NCBI RefSeq assembly: GCF_014892515.1 | Contig: NZ_JADBGR010000107.1 | Span: 332,809 to 396,808 of the forward strand | Origin: Myceligenerans pegani | Lineage (GTDB): Bacteria; Actinomycetota; Actinomycetes; Actinomycetales; Cellulomonadaceae | Length of the DNA: 64,000 bases | Reading direction: 5' to 3' | Part shown: positions 33,315 through 42,256 of the stretch, piece by piece | Layout: each line of letters begins with the position of its first letter | How positions within the stretch are numbered: position 1 is the stretch's first letter | Translations under genes and position numbers: made by a program | The notes under the pieces: generated by a model | The model's input: only the letters and a program-made list of their open reading frames with translations | Told to the model about the DNA's origin: nothing | Database searches by the model: none

Positions 33315-36300
33315 CTACTCGAACCGGACCCGCGCGGTGTCCCGGGCGATCTCCTCGTGGCGGTCGACCTGCCGGACCACGATGGTCTTCGGGCCGGGGG
33401 CGTCGTAGTCGGCCGTGTCGAAGTGGAAGGACCAGTCCGCGAAGCCGGTGGCGGGCTGCCAGGCGTTCTCGTCGGCGGGGGCGTTGCGGTTGACGATCTG
33501 CCATTGCACCTCGGCGTCGGGCTCGACGGTGAACCGGCTGGCCGAGACCTCCGACGCCGTCTGGTCGACCTGCGCCCGGGCGTAGAGGACGTGTTCGCCG
33601 ATGGGCAGTTGGCCGACGTCGACACTCCACGTGCCGGTGTCCTCGTCGAGCACCGCGGTCAGCGGGTCCGCGAAGGCGTCGTCGTCCACCGACACGAGGA
33701 CCCGTCGCGTGACGGGGTGGTCTCCGGCTTCCGACGACGCGCCGGGGTCGGGGAACGCGTACGAGCCGCCCGCGGTGACGGGCTCGGACTCAGCAACCTG
33801 CGAGCCGTCGGCCGGGGAGGTGATGCTCGCGCCGAACTCGAACCCGGTGGGCGGAAGGTCGGCGGGCGCGATGGTGATCATCGACGCGTGCGCGCCCTCG
33901 TACCCGAATGCCCACGACCGTGCCCCGAGAAGCTGCACCTGGAAGGTGATCTGCTCGCCGGAGAATGCCGGACGGGACGTCTCGAACGAGAACTCGTACT
34001 TCGTCCAGCACGACTCGCCCAGCACCGCACAGGCGGCGCCGCCGGGTCCGCTTCCCTGGACCGGTAGGAGCTGGCCCTCGCCTCGGCCCAGCTCACGGTC
34101 GGTCGCCATGAGCACGCCGGTGGGGCGAACGATCATGGGCGTCTCCCCCGCGACGTACAGTTCGACGTCCACCACCGACCCCGCGGGCAGCGGCACCTCG
34201 AGCGGGGCCTCGGAGGGGAAGATGCCCAGCGGCCGGTACGCCGCGGCCACGCTCGTGACGCGGGACTCGAAGCACGGCTCCAGATCGCCGCCGCTGTCCT
34301 CGCCGTCCAGGTAGGTCTCGTTGATCGACGCGCCGCAGCCGGTGACGCCGGGCTCGGCCGAGACCCTGCGATGCAGATACCGGGTGACCCGGTCAGCGCC
34401 AGGCGCCCCGAGTTGCTCGCTCTCCGGCTCGCCGGTCTCGGCCACCGTGCGCAGGACGTCCAGGGTTCCGGAGACGGTGGTCAGGTCGAACGCCGTGAGG
34501 TCGAGGTCGATGTTGCCGCTCTCGTTCTCGGGCGTGCCGTCGCCGTCGCGGTCGTAGCCGCCCCACAGGCTGTCCCGCACGATGCGGTCCAGGGCGAAGA
34601 ACTCGTCCTCGAACGGCCGTTCCGGCAGTAGCGCCGCACCCAGCAGGACGTCCACGGCTCGCTTCGCGGAGTTCGGCGTCGCCGCACCGTAGCCCTCGAA
34701 GAGCACGTTCGACTCGCCGGCGTAGGGCGCGGTCAGCGGATAGGGATACGGCGAGGTGCTGTTCTCCTGGTTCAGCGGGACCGCGGTCTTCAGGACGGCC
34801 TCGCGCAACTCCGCTCGGGTCAGTTCGCCGTCGGCCAGGTAGACACTGTCGTCGAGGGCGATGCCCGAGGCGACCACCTGGCCGGACCTCTGTCCGGCCG
34901 CGCCGTCGCCGACGGCCGCTCTGGCCTGCGTCAGTACAGTACCGAAGACGCCGGCGGTGTACGGCGTGGCCGCGGAGGTGCCGCCGAAAGCGCACTGGCC
35001 AACCGTTCCGGTGCGGCACGCCGAGGGCAGGTTGCCGTCGCCCCAGGCCGAGACGTGCACCGGGATGCCGTCGCCGACGACGGCACGCTGGTTGTCCCGC
35101 CGGATGGCGCCGACGGTGATGTTCCAGTCCGGACCTGTCTGATCCGAGTGCCAGGTGCTGACCGGCACGTCGAAGGCGTTGCCCACGCCGTTCCCGGCGG
35201 CGAACAGCACGGTCTGCCCCCGCTCGACCGCCTCCTTGGTCACCTCTTCGCCGCTGACGACGGGACCGACCGGGGCACCGCCGACATAGCCGAACGAGTG
35301 CGACGTGATGTCCACCCACGGGTAGCCGGTGGCCACGGTCTCGTCCAGGCCTTCGACGACCACCAGCAGGCAGGTCGGGCAATAGCCGTACCGGTTACCC
35401 GCCGACACCGACGCCGATCCCGAGCCATGGCCGTTGTCGTCCAGGATCGGGTGCGGGTCGTCGGCGGACGTGGCTCCGGTGGAACCGCCGGCGTCGATGG
35501 CGCCGACGATCTTCGTGCCGGGAATCCAGTAGAGGGTCGCCGGGTCGATGGTCTCGTTGCCCGCCCACAACGACTCGTCGGCACTCGGCAGGTATCCCTG
35601 GCCCAGCGTGACTGGGAGCGCCGCGGTGTCCTGCGGATAGCCCGGGATGTACTCCGAGGGATGGCGGGTGAAGTTGTCTGTCAGTGCCAGGACGGCAGGG
35701 TCCGGGTACGCGCCGGCGGAGAACTCTTCGTGGTACGGGTTGATCCCCGTGTCGGCGATGCCGATCACCGTGACGGGAACCGTCTGCGTGGCGATCACCT
35801 CGGGTGCGGCGACCAGGATGCTCGTGGTCTGCCGCCGTTCCAGTCCGGCGGAGTCGGTGGCCTTGAGCGTTGCCAGGTACCGCCCTTCGGGCAGGTTCAC
35901 CGTCGGGGCCGGTCCTTCGGCGTCGTCGAAGATCCCGTCGCCATCGAGGTCCCATCCGACGGTCACGGGACCGGTCCCGCCGGTCACCGTTCCGGCGAGC
36001 ACCTGGTCCGCGCCGAGCGCGAAGGCGTAGGGGCCGCCCGCCGCCACGACGGGCCGCGGGTCGGTCTGCTGGACACCGGTCACGACGGACGTGACCGTGT
36101 CGGTGGCCGTCAGCCAGCGGTCGACGCGCAGCGTCCACTCACCCGCGGCCGGCCCGTCCACACCCGTCGCCTCGGAGGTCTGCGGGGTCCCGGCCGCCGA
36201 CCGGGCCGCCTCCTCGCCGCTGGGGTCGATGAGGTACAGGTCGTAGTCGTTGAGCTCGTTGGTCCACGTCAGGCTCGCGTCGATGCGCGCGGTTCCCGGG

Positions 36301-36869
36301 ACGACGTCGAACCTGTACTCCAGCGGGGCGACGCCCGTCGCGCCCGGTGTCGTGTCGGCGGCCGTCTCGTCCAGCAGGCGGGCCTCGACACCTTCGTCGA
36401 CGACCACCTTGACGACGCCGGTACTCGTCGCCCCCGACCGGTCGGTGACCTCAAGTGACACGCCGTACGTGCCGGGCTCGAGTCCGGTGCTGTCGAAGGT
36501 CGGGGTCGCGGAATCCGCCCGGGTCAGCGTTCCGTCCGCGGCCGACCACGAGAACTCGTACGGAGCCGCGCCACCGAAGGCGGCACCGAGCAGGGTGGCC
36601 GAACCACCAACAGGGACGAATCCGCTGTCACCGGCGTCCGCCACCAAAGGAGCTGCCGAATCTGCCGGTCCCCCGGTGCTCGCCGTTCCGGTGACCGGCA
36701 CCTCGCCTGCCACCCGGTCGCTGACCCGGCCGTCGGTCACGGTCTGCCCGCCGACCGACTCGATCCTCACCTCCGCGGAAGAATCCGCCGCCGCACCGGG
36801 CAGCGCGGCACCGAACAGCACCACCGCCGCGATCGATGCACCCACCAGAAAAGTTCTACGCATGGTCAT
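33315..36869 (-). CDS. Large secreted subtilisin-family protease with PKD domains
   Basis: The 1,184-aa protein has a signal peptide, two PKD-like domains (around residues 60-160 and 275-360) with a beta region between, and a subtilase catalytic domain. The triad is Asp373 (IGIADTG), His481 (DDNGHGSGS) and Ser632 (GGTSAATP). Long beta-rich C-terminal domains with many acidic residues follow (KFNL-type anchors are not seen). It is probably an exported degradative protease. The ATG at 36869 follows GGGGG with 6-nt spacing. It is preceded by about 200 bp without a gene. The length is unusual but within the range of actinobacterial S8 proteins. Confidence 0.88.
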   Translation of the reverse strand: MTMRRTFLVGASIAAVVLFGAALPGAAADSSAEVRIESVGGQTVTDGRVSDRVAGEVPVTGTASTGGPADSAAPLVADAGDSGFVPVGGSATLLGAAFGGAAPYEFSWSAADGTLTRADSATPTFDSTGLEPGTYGVSLEVTDRSGATSTGVVKVVVDEGVEARLLDETAADTTPGATGVAPLEYRFDVVPGTARIDASLTWTNELNDYDLYLIDPSGEEAARSAAGTPQTSEATGVDGPAAGEWTLRVDRWLTATDTVTSVVTGVQQTDPRPVVAAGGPYAFALGADQVLAGTVTGGTGPVTVGWDLDGDGIFDDAEGPAPTVNLPEGRYLATLKATDSAGLERRQTTSILVAAPEVIATQTVPVTVIGIADTGINPYHEEFSAGAYPDPAVLALTDNFTRHPSEYIPGYPQDTAALPVTLGQGYLPSADESLWAGNETIDPATLYWIPGTKIVGAIDAGGSTGATSADDPHPILDDNGHGSGSASVSAGNRYGYCPTCLLVVVEGLDETVATGYPWVDITSHSFGYVGGAPVGPVVSGEEVTKEAVERGQTVLFAAGNGVGNAFDVPVSTWHSDQTGPDWNITVGAIRRDNQRAVVGDGIPVHVSAWGDGNLPSACRTGTVGQCAFGGTSAATPYTAGVFGTVLTQARAAVGDGAAGQRSGQVVASGIALDDSVYLADGELTRAELREAVLKTAVPLNQENSTSPYPYPLTAPYAGESNVLFEGYGAATPNSAKRAVDVLLGAALLPERPFEDEFFALDRIVRDSLWGGYDRDGDGTPENESGNIDLDLTAFDLTTVSGTLDVLRTVAETGEPESEQLGAPGADRVTRYLHRRVSAEPGVTGCGASINETYLDGEDSGGDLEPCFESRVTSVAAAYRPLGIFPSEAPLEVPLPAGSVVDVELYVAGETPMIVRPTGVLMATDRELGRGEGQLLPVQGSGPGGAACAVLGESCWTKYEFSFETSRPAFSGEQITFQVQLLGARSWAFGYEGAHASMITIAPADLPPTGFEFGASITSPADGSQVAESEPVTAGGSYAFPDPGASSEAGDHPVTRRVLVSVDDDAFADPLTAVLDEDTGTWSVDVGQLPIGEHVLYARAQVDQTASEVSASRFTVEPDAEVQWQIVNRNAPADENAWQPATGFADWSFHFDTADYDAPGPKTIVVRQVDRHEEIARDTARVRFE

Positions 36870-37074
36870 CTTGTTCCCCCCTTGCGTCCTGCGTCCGTCC
36901 GCGTCATTGCGGTCCCCGACCAGGAACTGCTCAAGAATCGCCTTCTTCGCCGATTCCCGTCGTTGGCTCACCTTCCATCTCGGACGTTTCAGCACTCAAG
37001 AGGTGGGCACTGAACCGATACACATCCGTTATGTCTGCGTGTGCGCGTCCGCGCCCCGAGCCCCAGCCCACCGT
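36870..37074. other. Upstream region of the subtilase, no gene seen
   Basis: This stretch should hold the promoter of the leftward subtilase gene. I see no convincing ORF or palindrome in it. Confidence 0.5.
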
Positions 37075-37200
37075 CTATCGACCCCGCGCCCGCAGGTGCC
37101 CGAGCAGCCAGACGAAGTAGGACGCGCCGCTCGCGACGGCCACCAGTTCGGCGGGAAGCTGGTTGATGCCGAGGCCGGGCCCGACACCCGCACGACCGGG
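37075..37200 (-). pseudogene. C-terminal fragment resembling a FecCD-type permease
   Basis: Leftward, the last 35 codons before a TAG read GPGLGINQLPAEL, VAVASGASYFVWLL and HLRARGR. This resembles the closing helix of FecCD/BtuC-type iron-siderophore permeases (PAELPVG...GAPYFVWLL). There is no start codon or upstream domain. It looks like a short remnant left by deletion, but the match is short. Confidence 0.4.
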
Positions 37201-37263
37201 TCCATGAGGCCTTGCGGGTTCGCGCCGGTGGCTGGCCACGCAAACCTGTGTAGGGTCACACGC

Positions 37264-37295
37264 GATCTGTGCCGAGTGAGATCTGTGCCGAGTGA
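37264..37295. repeat. Perfect 16-bp tandem duplication
   Basis: GATCTGTGCCGAGTGA occurs twice in direct succession (37264-37279, 37280-37295). It lies in non-coding sequence at the start of the accessory region. Confidence 0.8.
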
Positions 37296-37413
37296 CATGA
37301 GCGCGAGACCGACGCGAACCACGGCTTCGGGCTCCGCCCCGAGCGGCTGCCCGCCTGGGCCCAGCTCGTTGGCGATCTGAGGGCTCGCCGGGGCGTGAGA
37401 CAACGGGGGCCGC

Positions 37414-37698
37414 TCATCGTGGGTCGTTCGTCCCGGTGCGGGTGTTGCGCTCGACCTGGCGTCCGCGGGTCAGCCCCACGTCCAGTGCGTCTTCGATCCA
37501 GGCGGCGATCTGCCCGGCGATCCCGGCGGCGGCCGCATCATCGATGGCCTGGCGCACGCGCGGGTCGAGGTGAGCGGGCATGTGCGCCAGCCCGAGCACG
37601 TCGGCGAGCGTGGCATGCAGGAGCGCGAACTGTGCTCCCTGGTCGGCTGCGCCCGGCCTGGTGAGCCTCGCGGTAGGGGAGACGTCGTAGGTATTCAT
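37414..37698 (-). CDS. Hypothetical 94-aa protein
   Basis: The protein starts MNTYDVSPTARL and is mainly helical, with an Ala-rich middle (RQAIDDAAAAGIAGQIAAWIEDAL) and a basic tail. I recognise no family. The ATG at 37698 follows GAGG; an ATG at 37713 is possible. It is separated by 232 bp from a divergent orphan gene. Codon use looks normal for the region. Confidence 0.5.
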   Translation of the reverse strand: MNTYDVSPTARLTRPGAADQGAQFALLHATLADVLGLAHMPAHLDPRVRQAIDDAAAAGIAGQIAAWIEDALDVGLTRGRQVERNTRTGTNDPR

Positions 37699-37917
37699 CA
37701 GCCTCGATTCCATCCTTCGTGGCACCGATGGCCCCGCGCCCGAGGTCGGGCCCATCCGCACCGGGCCCGCTGTCGATGCCATTGCATCGAGTGTGCCGCA
37801 GGTTTCCCCGTCCAGCCCATGCCCCGCTGTGGTATCGCAGGCGTCACGCTCGACACGCCACGAAGCCTTTCGCCCTGGGCTCTGGGCTGGAGCGGTCCCG
37901 GGCTCCGGGCGGGATCG

Positions 37918-37923
37918 TAGGCT
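37918..37923 (+). promoter_or_regulatory. -10 box for leaderless gene at 37931
   Basis: TAGGCT is followed by a 7-nt gap and the ATG at 37931, with no ribosome binding site. Confidence 0.5.
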
Positions 37924-37930
37924 CAAAGTC

Positions 37931-38356
37931 ATGGACCCCGTCATCCAGACGTTCAGCGCGGGCCGGCGACTGGCACTACGCCCTTCTCAAGCAGAAGACC
38001 TGGTCCAACGGTTACGGGCGCGGATGGTCAGCGAAACCTACACCTGGCAGGAATCGACCCAGGTCCCCGTCGCACCCGGCCCCTCCCCCAGCGGACCTAC
38101 TCTGGCCGATGTTCTGGACGCCGAGGTTCGCCGACTCGTCGTGACCGCCCCGGTCGGCGGTCTGGTCCTCGTGGAGTCCTCCGGGCAGGCTCCCTTCGAC
38201 GCGACGACGTGCGCCGAGCTGTCGCGGGAGGCGCCCGTGTACGACCTCGGCGCCGATATCTGGATCCCGTTCGGCCTGGGGATCTCCATGAAAATGCTGG
38301 CCGACTGCCTGGAACAGCCATGCCGCGTCTACGACCTCGGGCCCGCAAGAGAATGA
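37931..38356 (+). CDS. Hypothetical 141-aa protein
   Basis: The protein starts MDPVIQTFSAGRR. A helical N-terminal half is followed by a beta strand (GGLVLVESSGQAPFDA) and a C-terminal half with LADCLEQPCRVYDLGPA. No family is recognised. The start is supported by the TAGGCT box 7 nt upstream and the absence of a Shine-Dalgarno. It stands alone between orphan genes. Confidence 0.55.
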   Translation: MDPVIQTFSAGRRLALRPSQAEDLVQRLRARMVSETYTWQESTQVPVAPGPSPSGPTLADVLDAEVRRLVVTAPVGGLVLVESSGQAPFDATTCAELSREAPVYDLGADIWIPFGLGISMKMLADCLEQPCRVYDLGPARE

Positions 38357-38474
38357 GTGACGTCGGTCCCGTGGACCGCACGCGCATGGCGAGAGTGACT
38401 CCGAACCAGCCGCAGCTTGCCCGCCCGCGAACACCAGGGGCACCACAGCCCGCAGGCTCGTCCCGGGCCGCCGT

Positions 38475-39323
38475 TCAGATCTCTCGTAGTCGCCGCGCAC
38501 GACGTTCCTCGATGCCACCGCGCCAGCCCGCGAGGGGAACAGTGATGTCCGACCGTGGGCTGCCCGGAACCCGGCGACCGGCAGCCCAGCGTTCCCTGGC
38601 AGGGATGAACCGGTCCCACATCGGGTCCAGAACGGTGCTGGGCAGCACTCCCAGCTCGGCCAGTCCGATGAGAATGCCGTACCGCTGATACTTGTCCGTG
38701 CCGGGAACGATCTTCGCGCGCGCGATCACCTTCTCCAGCTCACTGGGACGTGTTCCCGCAGGCTGAGCGGCGATGATGTCCAGCAGCGCGGCCAAGCGTT
38801 CCCTGTCATCGCCCACAGGATGCGGCAGCCCTTGCCCGGCCGCAGCCTCCAGGTCCGGCAGATACTGCTGAGGCAGCTCGTTCCACGCCCAACCCAGCGC
38901 AAGCCGCAACAGAGCCTCGGTGACATCGACCTCATGGACACCACCGTCCGTGGTGGCCAGACCGCAGTCCGGCAGTCCGTCGGGTTCCCTGACCGCGGTC
39001 CTGAGGTGCCGCGCCCACGCGTAAGAGATGACGGTCTGGCGCCCACGAGGCGCGCTACCCAACCCCGCCACGAACGCCGCCAGCACGGCGTTCTCATCGA
39101 GCGCATCCGCCGCAGCGACACAACGGTCCAGGACATCCAACGGGGTCCACCGCTCCACCGCCCCGACAGGCCAGCCCAGACGCTCCGCCTCAGCAACGTC
39201 CTCCGGATCCTGTGACCGGGAGGCGCCCACGACCGTACCGGTACGCGTGAACCTGTATCCATAACAGCGCATCAACGGCCCGAGCTCCGGCTCGGTGGGG
39301 ATGCGACGAGGCGCAACAGTCAT
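38475..39323 (-). CDS. Hypothetical 282-aa protein
   Basis: The protein starts MTVAPRRIPTEPEL and is largely helical, with a Trp-rich segment (LALGWAWNELPQQYLPDLE) and a basic C-terminus (RRARRLREI). No family is recognised. TACCGT lies 6 nt before the ATG on the leftward strand, so it is probably leaderless. It sits among small orphan genes of the accessory region. Confidence 0.6.
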   Translation of the reverse strand: MTVAPRRIPTEPELGPLMRCYGYRFTRTGTVVGASRSQDPEDVAEAERLGWPVGAVERWTPLDVLDRCVAAADALDENAVLAAFVAGLGSAPRGRQTVISYAWARHLRTAVREPDGLPDCGLATTDGGVHEVDVTEALLRLALGWAWNELPQQYLPDLEAAAGQGLPHPVGDDRERLAALLDIIAAQPAGTRPSELEKVIARAKIVPGTDKYQRYGILIGLAELGVLPSTVLDPMWDRFIPARERWAAGRRVPGSPRSDITVPLAGWRGGIEERRARRLREI

Positions 39324-39688
39324 CGCCGCACGGTACCGCGTAGCAGCCCCTGTTCTCCCCGCCAGACACCAGCGCTCCACCCGGTCGAACTCGGTCGTCG
39401 TCTCGCAGGCACCAAGGTGTTACTGCAGGCCACCCCGCGTCCAGCAAGGTCAAGGGACCAGGCTGGAACCCGGGTCACACTCACACGTTGAGCTGTGCGA
39501 ACCGGTCCTGACCTGCCGAGTCGTTCCGCCGCGTGGGGCGTTGGGACTTCAGTGGGACTTGGGACCGGCCGCTATCTCGAAGTCGCCGGCCGGGCCGGTG
39601 ACGTGGCGAGGCGCCTGTGGGCTGCTCGCCGGTGCGCTCGGCGATCGCCGCGCACTTCAAGAGTACGGCGCCGGCCATGGTTGCTGGG
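39324..39688. other. Intergenic stretch without a recognised gene
   Basis: The left end carries the leaderless promoter of the leftward gene (ACGGTA on the + strand at 39330-39335). The right end (39689-39694, TACCGT) is a -10 box 7 nt before the GTG at 39702. Between them I see short GGGACTT repeats near 39,540-39,565 and no coding signal. Confidence 0.5.
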
Positions 39689-39701
39689 TACCGTTTCCTG
39701 T

Positions 39702-41152
39702 GTGGCGGGCAAGGACAGGGACGAGCTCTTGCGGGAGTTCGAGGCGGCGATCAAGGGCATGGGGCTGGACGAGTTGCGGGGACTGACACACGATCTGCTG
39801 TCCGGGGACCTGCTCGACCTCGCGGGCGGCTCTGGGCAGGCCTTGCGCCGCGGGCGTCGCTGCGCAGGCCGCCGCGCGAGGACGTGGTCGTGTACCAGGT
39901 CCGTGCCGACCTGCAGGACACGAAGCCTCCGATCTGGCGGCGCCTGGAGCTGCGTTCGGACCTGACCCTGGAGGTGGTGCACCAGGTGCTGCAGGACGCG
40001 TTCGGGTGGACCGACTCCCACCTGCACCGGTTCGCTCTCGGCGGCGGGGCGTGGGACCGGGACGCGGAGCTGTTCCTGTGCCCGTACGACGTCGCCGACC
40101 CCGACAACGACGAGGACGGCACCCCGGAACAGGAGGTACGCCTGGACGAGGTGCTCACGGAGGCCGCGGACCGGCTCTCCTACGTGTACGACTACGGCGA
40201 CAACTGGGCGGTGACCCTGCGCCTGGAGAAGGTGCTCGACCACCGCCCCGACTCCCCCGCCGCGGCCTGCAGGGGCGGGCGGATGGCCGCCCCGCCGGAC
40301 GACTCACGCGGCGAGTACCTGCACGGCGGACTCGCCGCCGTCGTCGACGATCCGGAGCACTTCGAGGCCGCGGAGGTCAACGAGGCCCTGGGCAGGCCGT
40401 GGTTCACGCTCACCGCACGCGGGTTCCATCCCCGGCTGCTCAAACTCGCGAACACCCTGTCCTTCCGGGACGACGACGCCGGCCTGGGTGAACGACTCGC
40501 CTCGCTCCCCGAACTCGTCGTGCCCGACGACGAAAAACTGGCCCGGTCGCTCGGCGCGTACCTGTGGTTCCTGGACGCCGCGGCCGAAGACGGCATTCCC
40601 CTGACTGCCGCGGGGTGGATGCGCCCCGCCGTCGTCAAGCAGGCCGCCCGGCAGATACCGCAGATGGCCGGATGGATCGGCAAGGCCAACCGTGAGGACC
40701 TCACCCACCCCGTGATGGCCTTCCGCGAGAGCCTGATCCGGCAGCTCAGGCTACTGCGCAAGTACAAGGGCGCGCTGCGCCTCACCAAGGCCGGGGCCGC
40801 CGTCCGCGGCAAGCCCGCCGCCCTATTCGACCACCTCGCAGCCCGACTCGCGCCCGGGACCGGCGCGGGCGTGTTCGCTGTGGAGGCGAATCTGCTCGTG
40901 CTTGCCCACGCCGCGATCTCGCCCGGCTCGGACCTGCCGCTGGACCGGATCGCGGCCGATCTGGCCTACATGGGCTACGAGCACTCCGACGGCAGCCCGC
41001 TGCGCGGGTACCAGTTCCGCCACTACGACAACACCGCCATCACGGTCCTGGCCAACGTCGATCAGCCACCGGCCGGGCGGCGAGAACGGGAACGGATCAG
41101 CCCCGTCGCAGCTACGCTTGCGCACGCGGCGCTCCTGCAGCACACCAGGTGA
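39702..41152 (+). pseudogene. Frameshifted pRiA4b ORF-3 family gene
   Basis: The N-terminal part starts at the GTG at 39702 (VAGKDRDELLREFEAAIKG, then LRGLTHDLLSGDLLDLAGG). The rest lies in another frame from about 39,865 (PPREDVVVYQVRADLQDTKPPIWRRL) to 41,152. That second part has the pRiA4b ORF-3 core (VYQVRADL, PPIWRRLEL, HQVLQDAFGW, HLHRF, YDYGDNWAV) and a C-terminal helical extension. The frame changes within 39,838-39,870, a run of GC-rich triplets. It is a mutation, a sequencing error or, less likely, programmed frameshifting. The function of the family is unknown. Confidence 0.7.
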
Positions 41153-41269
41153 GGGCTCCTTGGCGCCTCACCCGAAGCTGTTCCAGCTTCGGCCCCATAG
41201 TTCGAGCTCGACAATCCGCGCAGCCCACTCCTCAACCGGAGGCACCGTCAGGGAGCGTTCGAGCGCCTC

Positions 41270-41575
41270 TTACAGGTCGAACGACTTGGTTCCGACGACC
41301 TCGAAATCGGCCCACGTGATCGGGCTCGGCTGCCGTTCGCGGTTGAGATCCTTCGTGGAAGCGATGTCGTGTCGGAACTCCATGAACTCCGAGAGCACCT
41401 GCTGTGCGCGTTCGGCACTGAACCCCTCGGCAGCGGGAGCTGCCTGCTCCCAGTCGGGCCAGCGCAGCTGGATCGCGTCGTCTTCCCAGAAGCAGCTCCC
41501 GCAGATCTCGTACGAGCCGGGTGGCTCGTCAAACACCAAGTGCCCGCAGCACGGGCGCGGGAACCGGTCGCTCAC
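41270..41575 (-). CDS. CPCC-family cysteine-rich protein
   Basis: The 101-aa protein starts at a GTG overlapping the stop of the upstream gene as GTGA. It has the cysteine-rich start PRPCCGHLVF followed by YEICGSCFWEDDAIQ, a pattern of the CPCC family, and a helical C-terminus. The CxxC pair and CC motif probably bind zinc. Such genes are often found near toxin-immunity loci, but the function here is unknown. Confidence 0.75.
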   Translation of the reverse strand: MSDRFPRPCCGHLVFDEPPGSYEICGSCFWEDDAIQLRWPDWEQAAPAAEGFSAERAQQVLSEFMEFRHDIASTKDLNRERQPSPITWADFEVVGTKSFDL

Positions 41576-41913
41576 CGGTACTCCGCGGTGACCTCGATCA
41601 ACCCGACGATGTTCGCGTTCAGCTCCTCCAAGTCCTCGGCCGGGATCCAGTACTCCAGGATCGTCGCGCCACCCACCTGCTGGACCGCATACCCGTCCAG
41701 GAAGCTCTTGGCGACGTCGAACCGCGTCACAAAGCCCGCGCCGGAGTGCTTCACGTTCCAGTCCCGGGCGATCCGGGTGGCGTAGTCCTCGTTCAGCACC
41801 GGATAGAAGATCGGCTGGTCCGCCAGCCGGGGCGGCCACGCCCGCCACCCTGACGCCTCCACCAGCGCCAGCTCCTTCGGCCCGGTCGGCCGCCACAACG
41901 TCACCGTCTCCAT
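41572..41913 (-). CDS. Conserved protein often labelled crystallin J1-like
   Basis: The 113-aa protein starts METVTLWRPTGPKELALVEA and carries GWRAWPPRLADQPIFYPVLN, GFVTRFDV, VGGATILEYWIPAEDL and a closing IEVTAEYR. Close homologues are widespread and often annotated as ADP-ribosylation/crystallin J1 by association, but this is not an ADP-ribosylglycohydrolase fold. The function is unknown. It is coupled to the CPCC gene by a 4-nt overlap. Confidence 0.65.
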   Translation of the reverse strand: METVTLWRPTGPKELALVEASGWRAWPPRLADQPIFYPVLNEDYATRIARDWNVKHSGAGFVTRFDVAKSFLDGYAVQQVGGATILEYWIPAEDLEELNANIVGLIEVTAEYR

Positions 41914-41992
41914 GCGCGCATCCTGACAGTGCGCCTCCCCGTTCGTCACGGCCAATCCGGGCGATCGACACCCTGCTGGGCTACACCGCGGG

Positions 41993-42102
41993 TCAGGTGG
42001 CGGCTGAGGCGACCGAACTCATGTCGGGTACGAGCCAGGTGTGGTCATCACGGACTCGCAGGGTGAACTCATGGATCGTCCGGCCGGTGTGGGTGCGCAG
42101 CG
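41993..42102 (-). pseudogene. 3' fragment of the IS-split histidine phosphatase gene
   Basis: Leftward this encodes RTHTGRTIHEFTLRVRDDH, then TWLVPDMSSVASAAT and a stop. It has no start of its own. Joined to the gene part at 45,924-47,058 by removing the IS and one copy of the 6-bp duplication, it continues the same frame to give an intact 412-codon gene. Confidence 0.8.
42097..42102. repeat. Target site duplication, left
   Basis: GCAGCG directly precedes the left IS end (TGGCTATAAACGT) and recurs directly after the right end at 45924-45929. This is the expected footprint of an IS21-type insertion. Confidence 0.8.
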
Positions 42103-42256
42103 TGGCTATAAACGTCTGATTGGCGAGTGAATGTACGCCGGTCTGGCGAGGGGTCGTGGTTCGGCGAAGGAGATGTACGCGAGAGTCGCGAGGGGTCGCC
42201 TGCGGGTGCACGATGGGTGACGCGGGGGCGTGTGTCGGCGAACGGCGGAATGAGCC

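Noticed and set aside
37029-37403. A 124-codon leftward ORF
   Set aside because: A different frame contains the FecCD-like end, and the composition of this ORF shows no domain.
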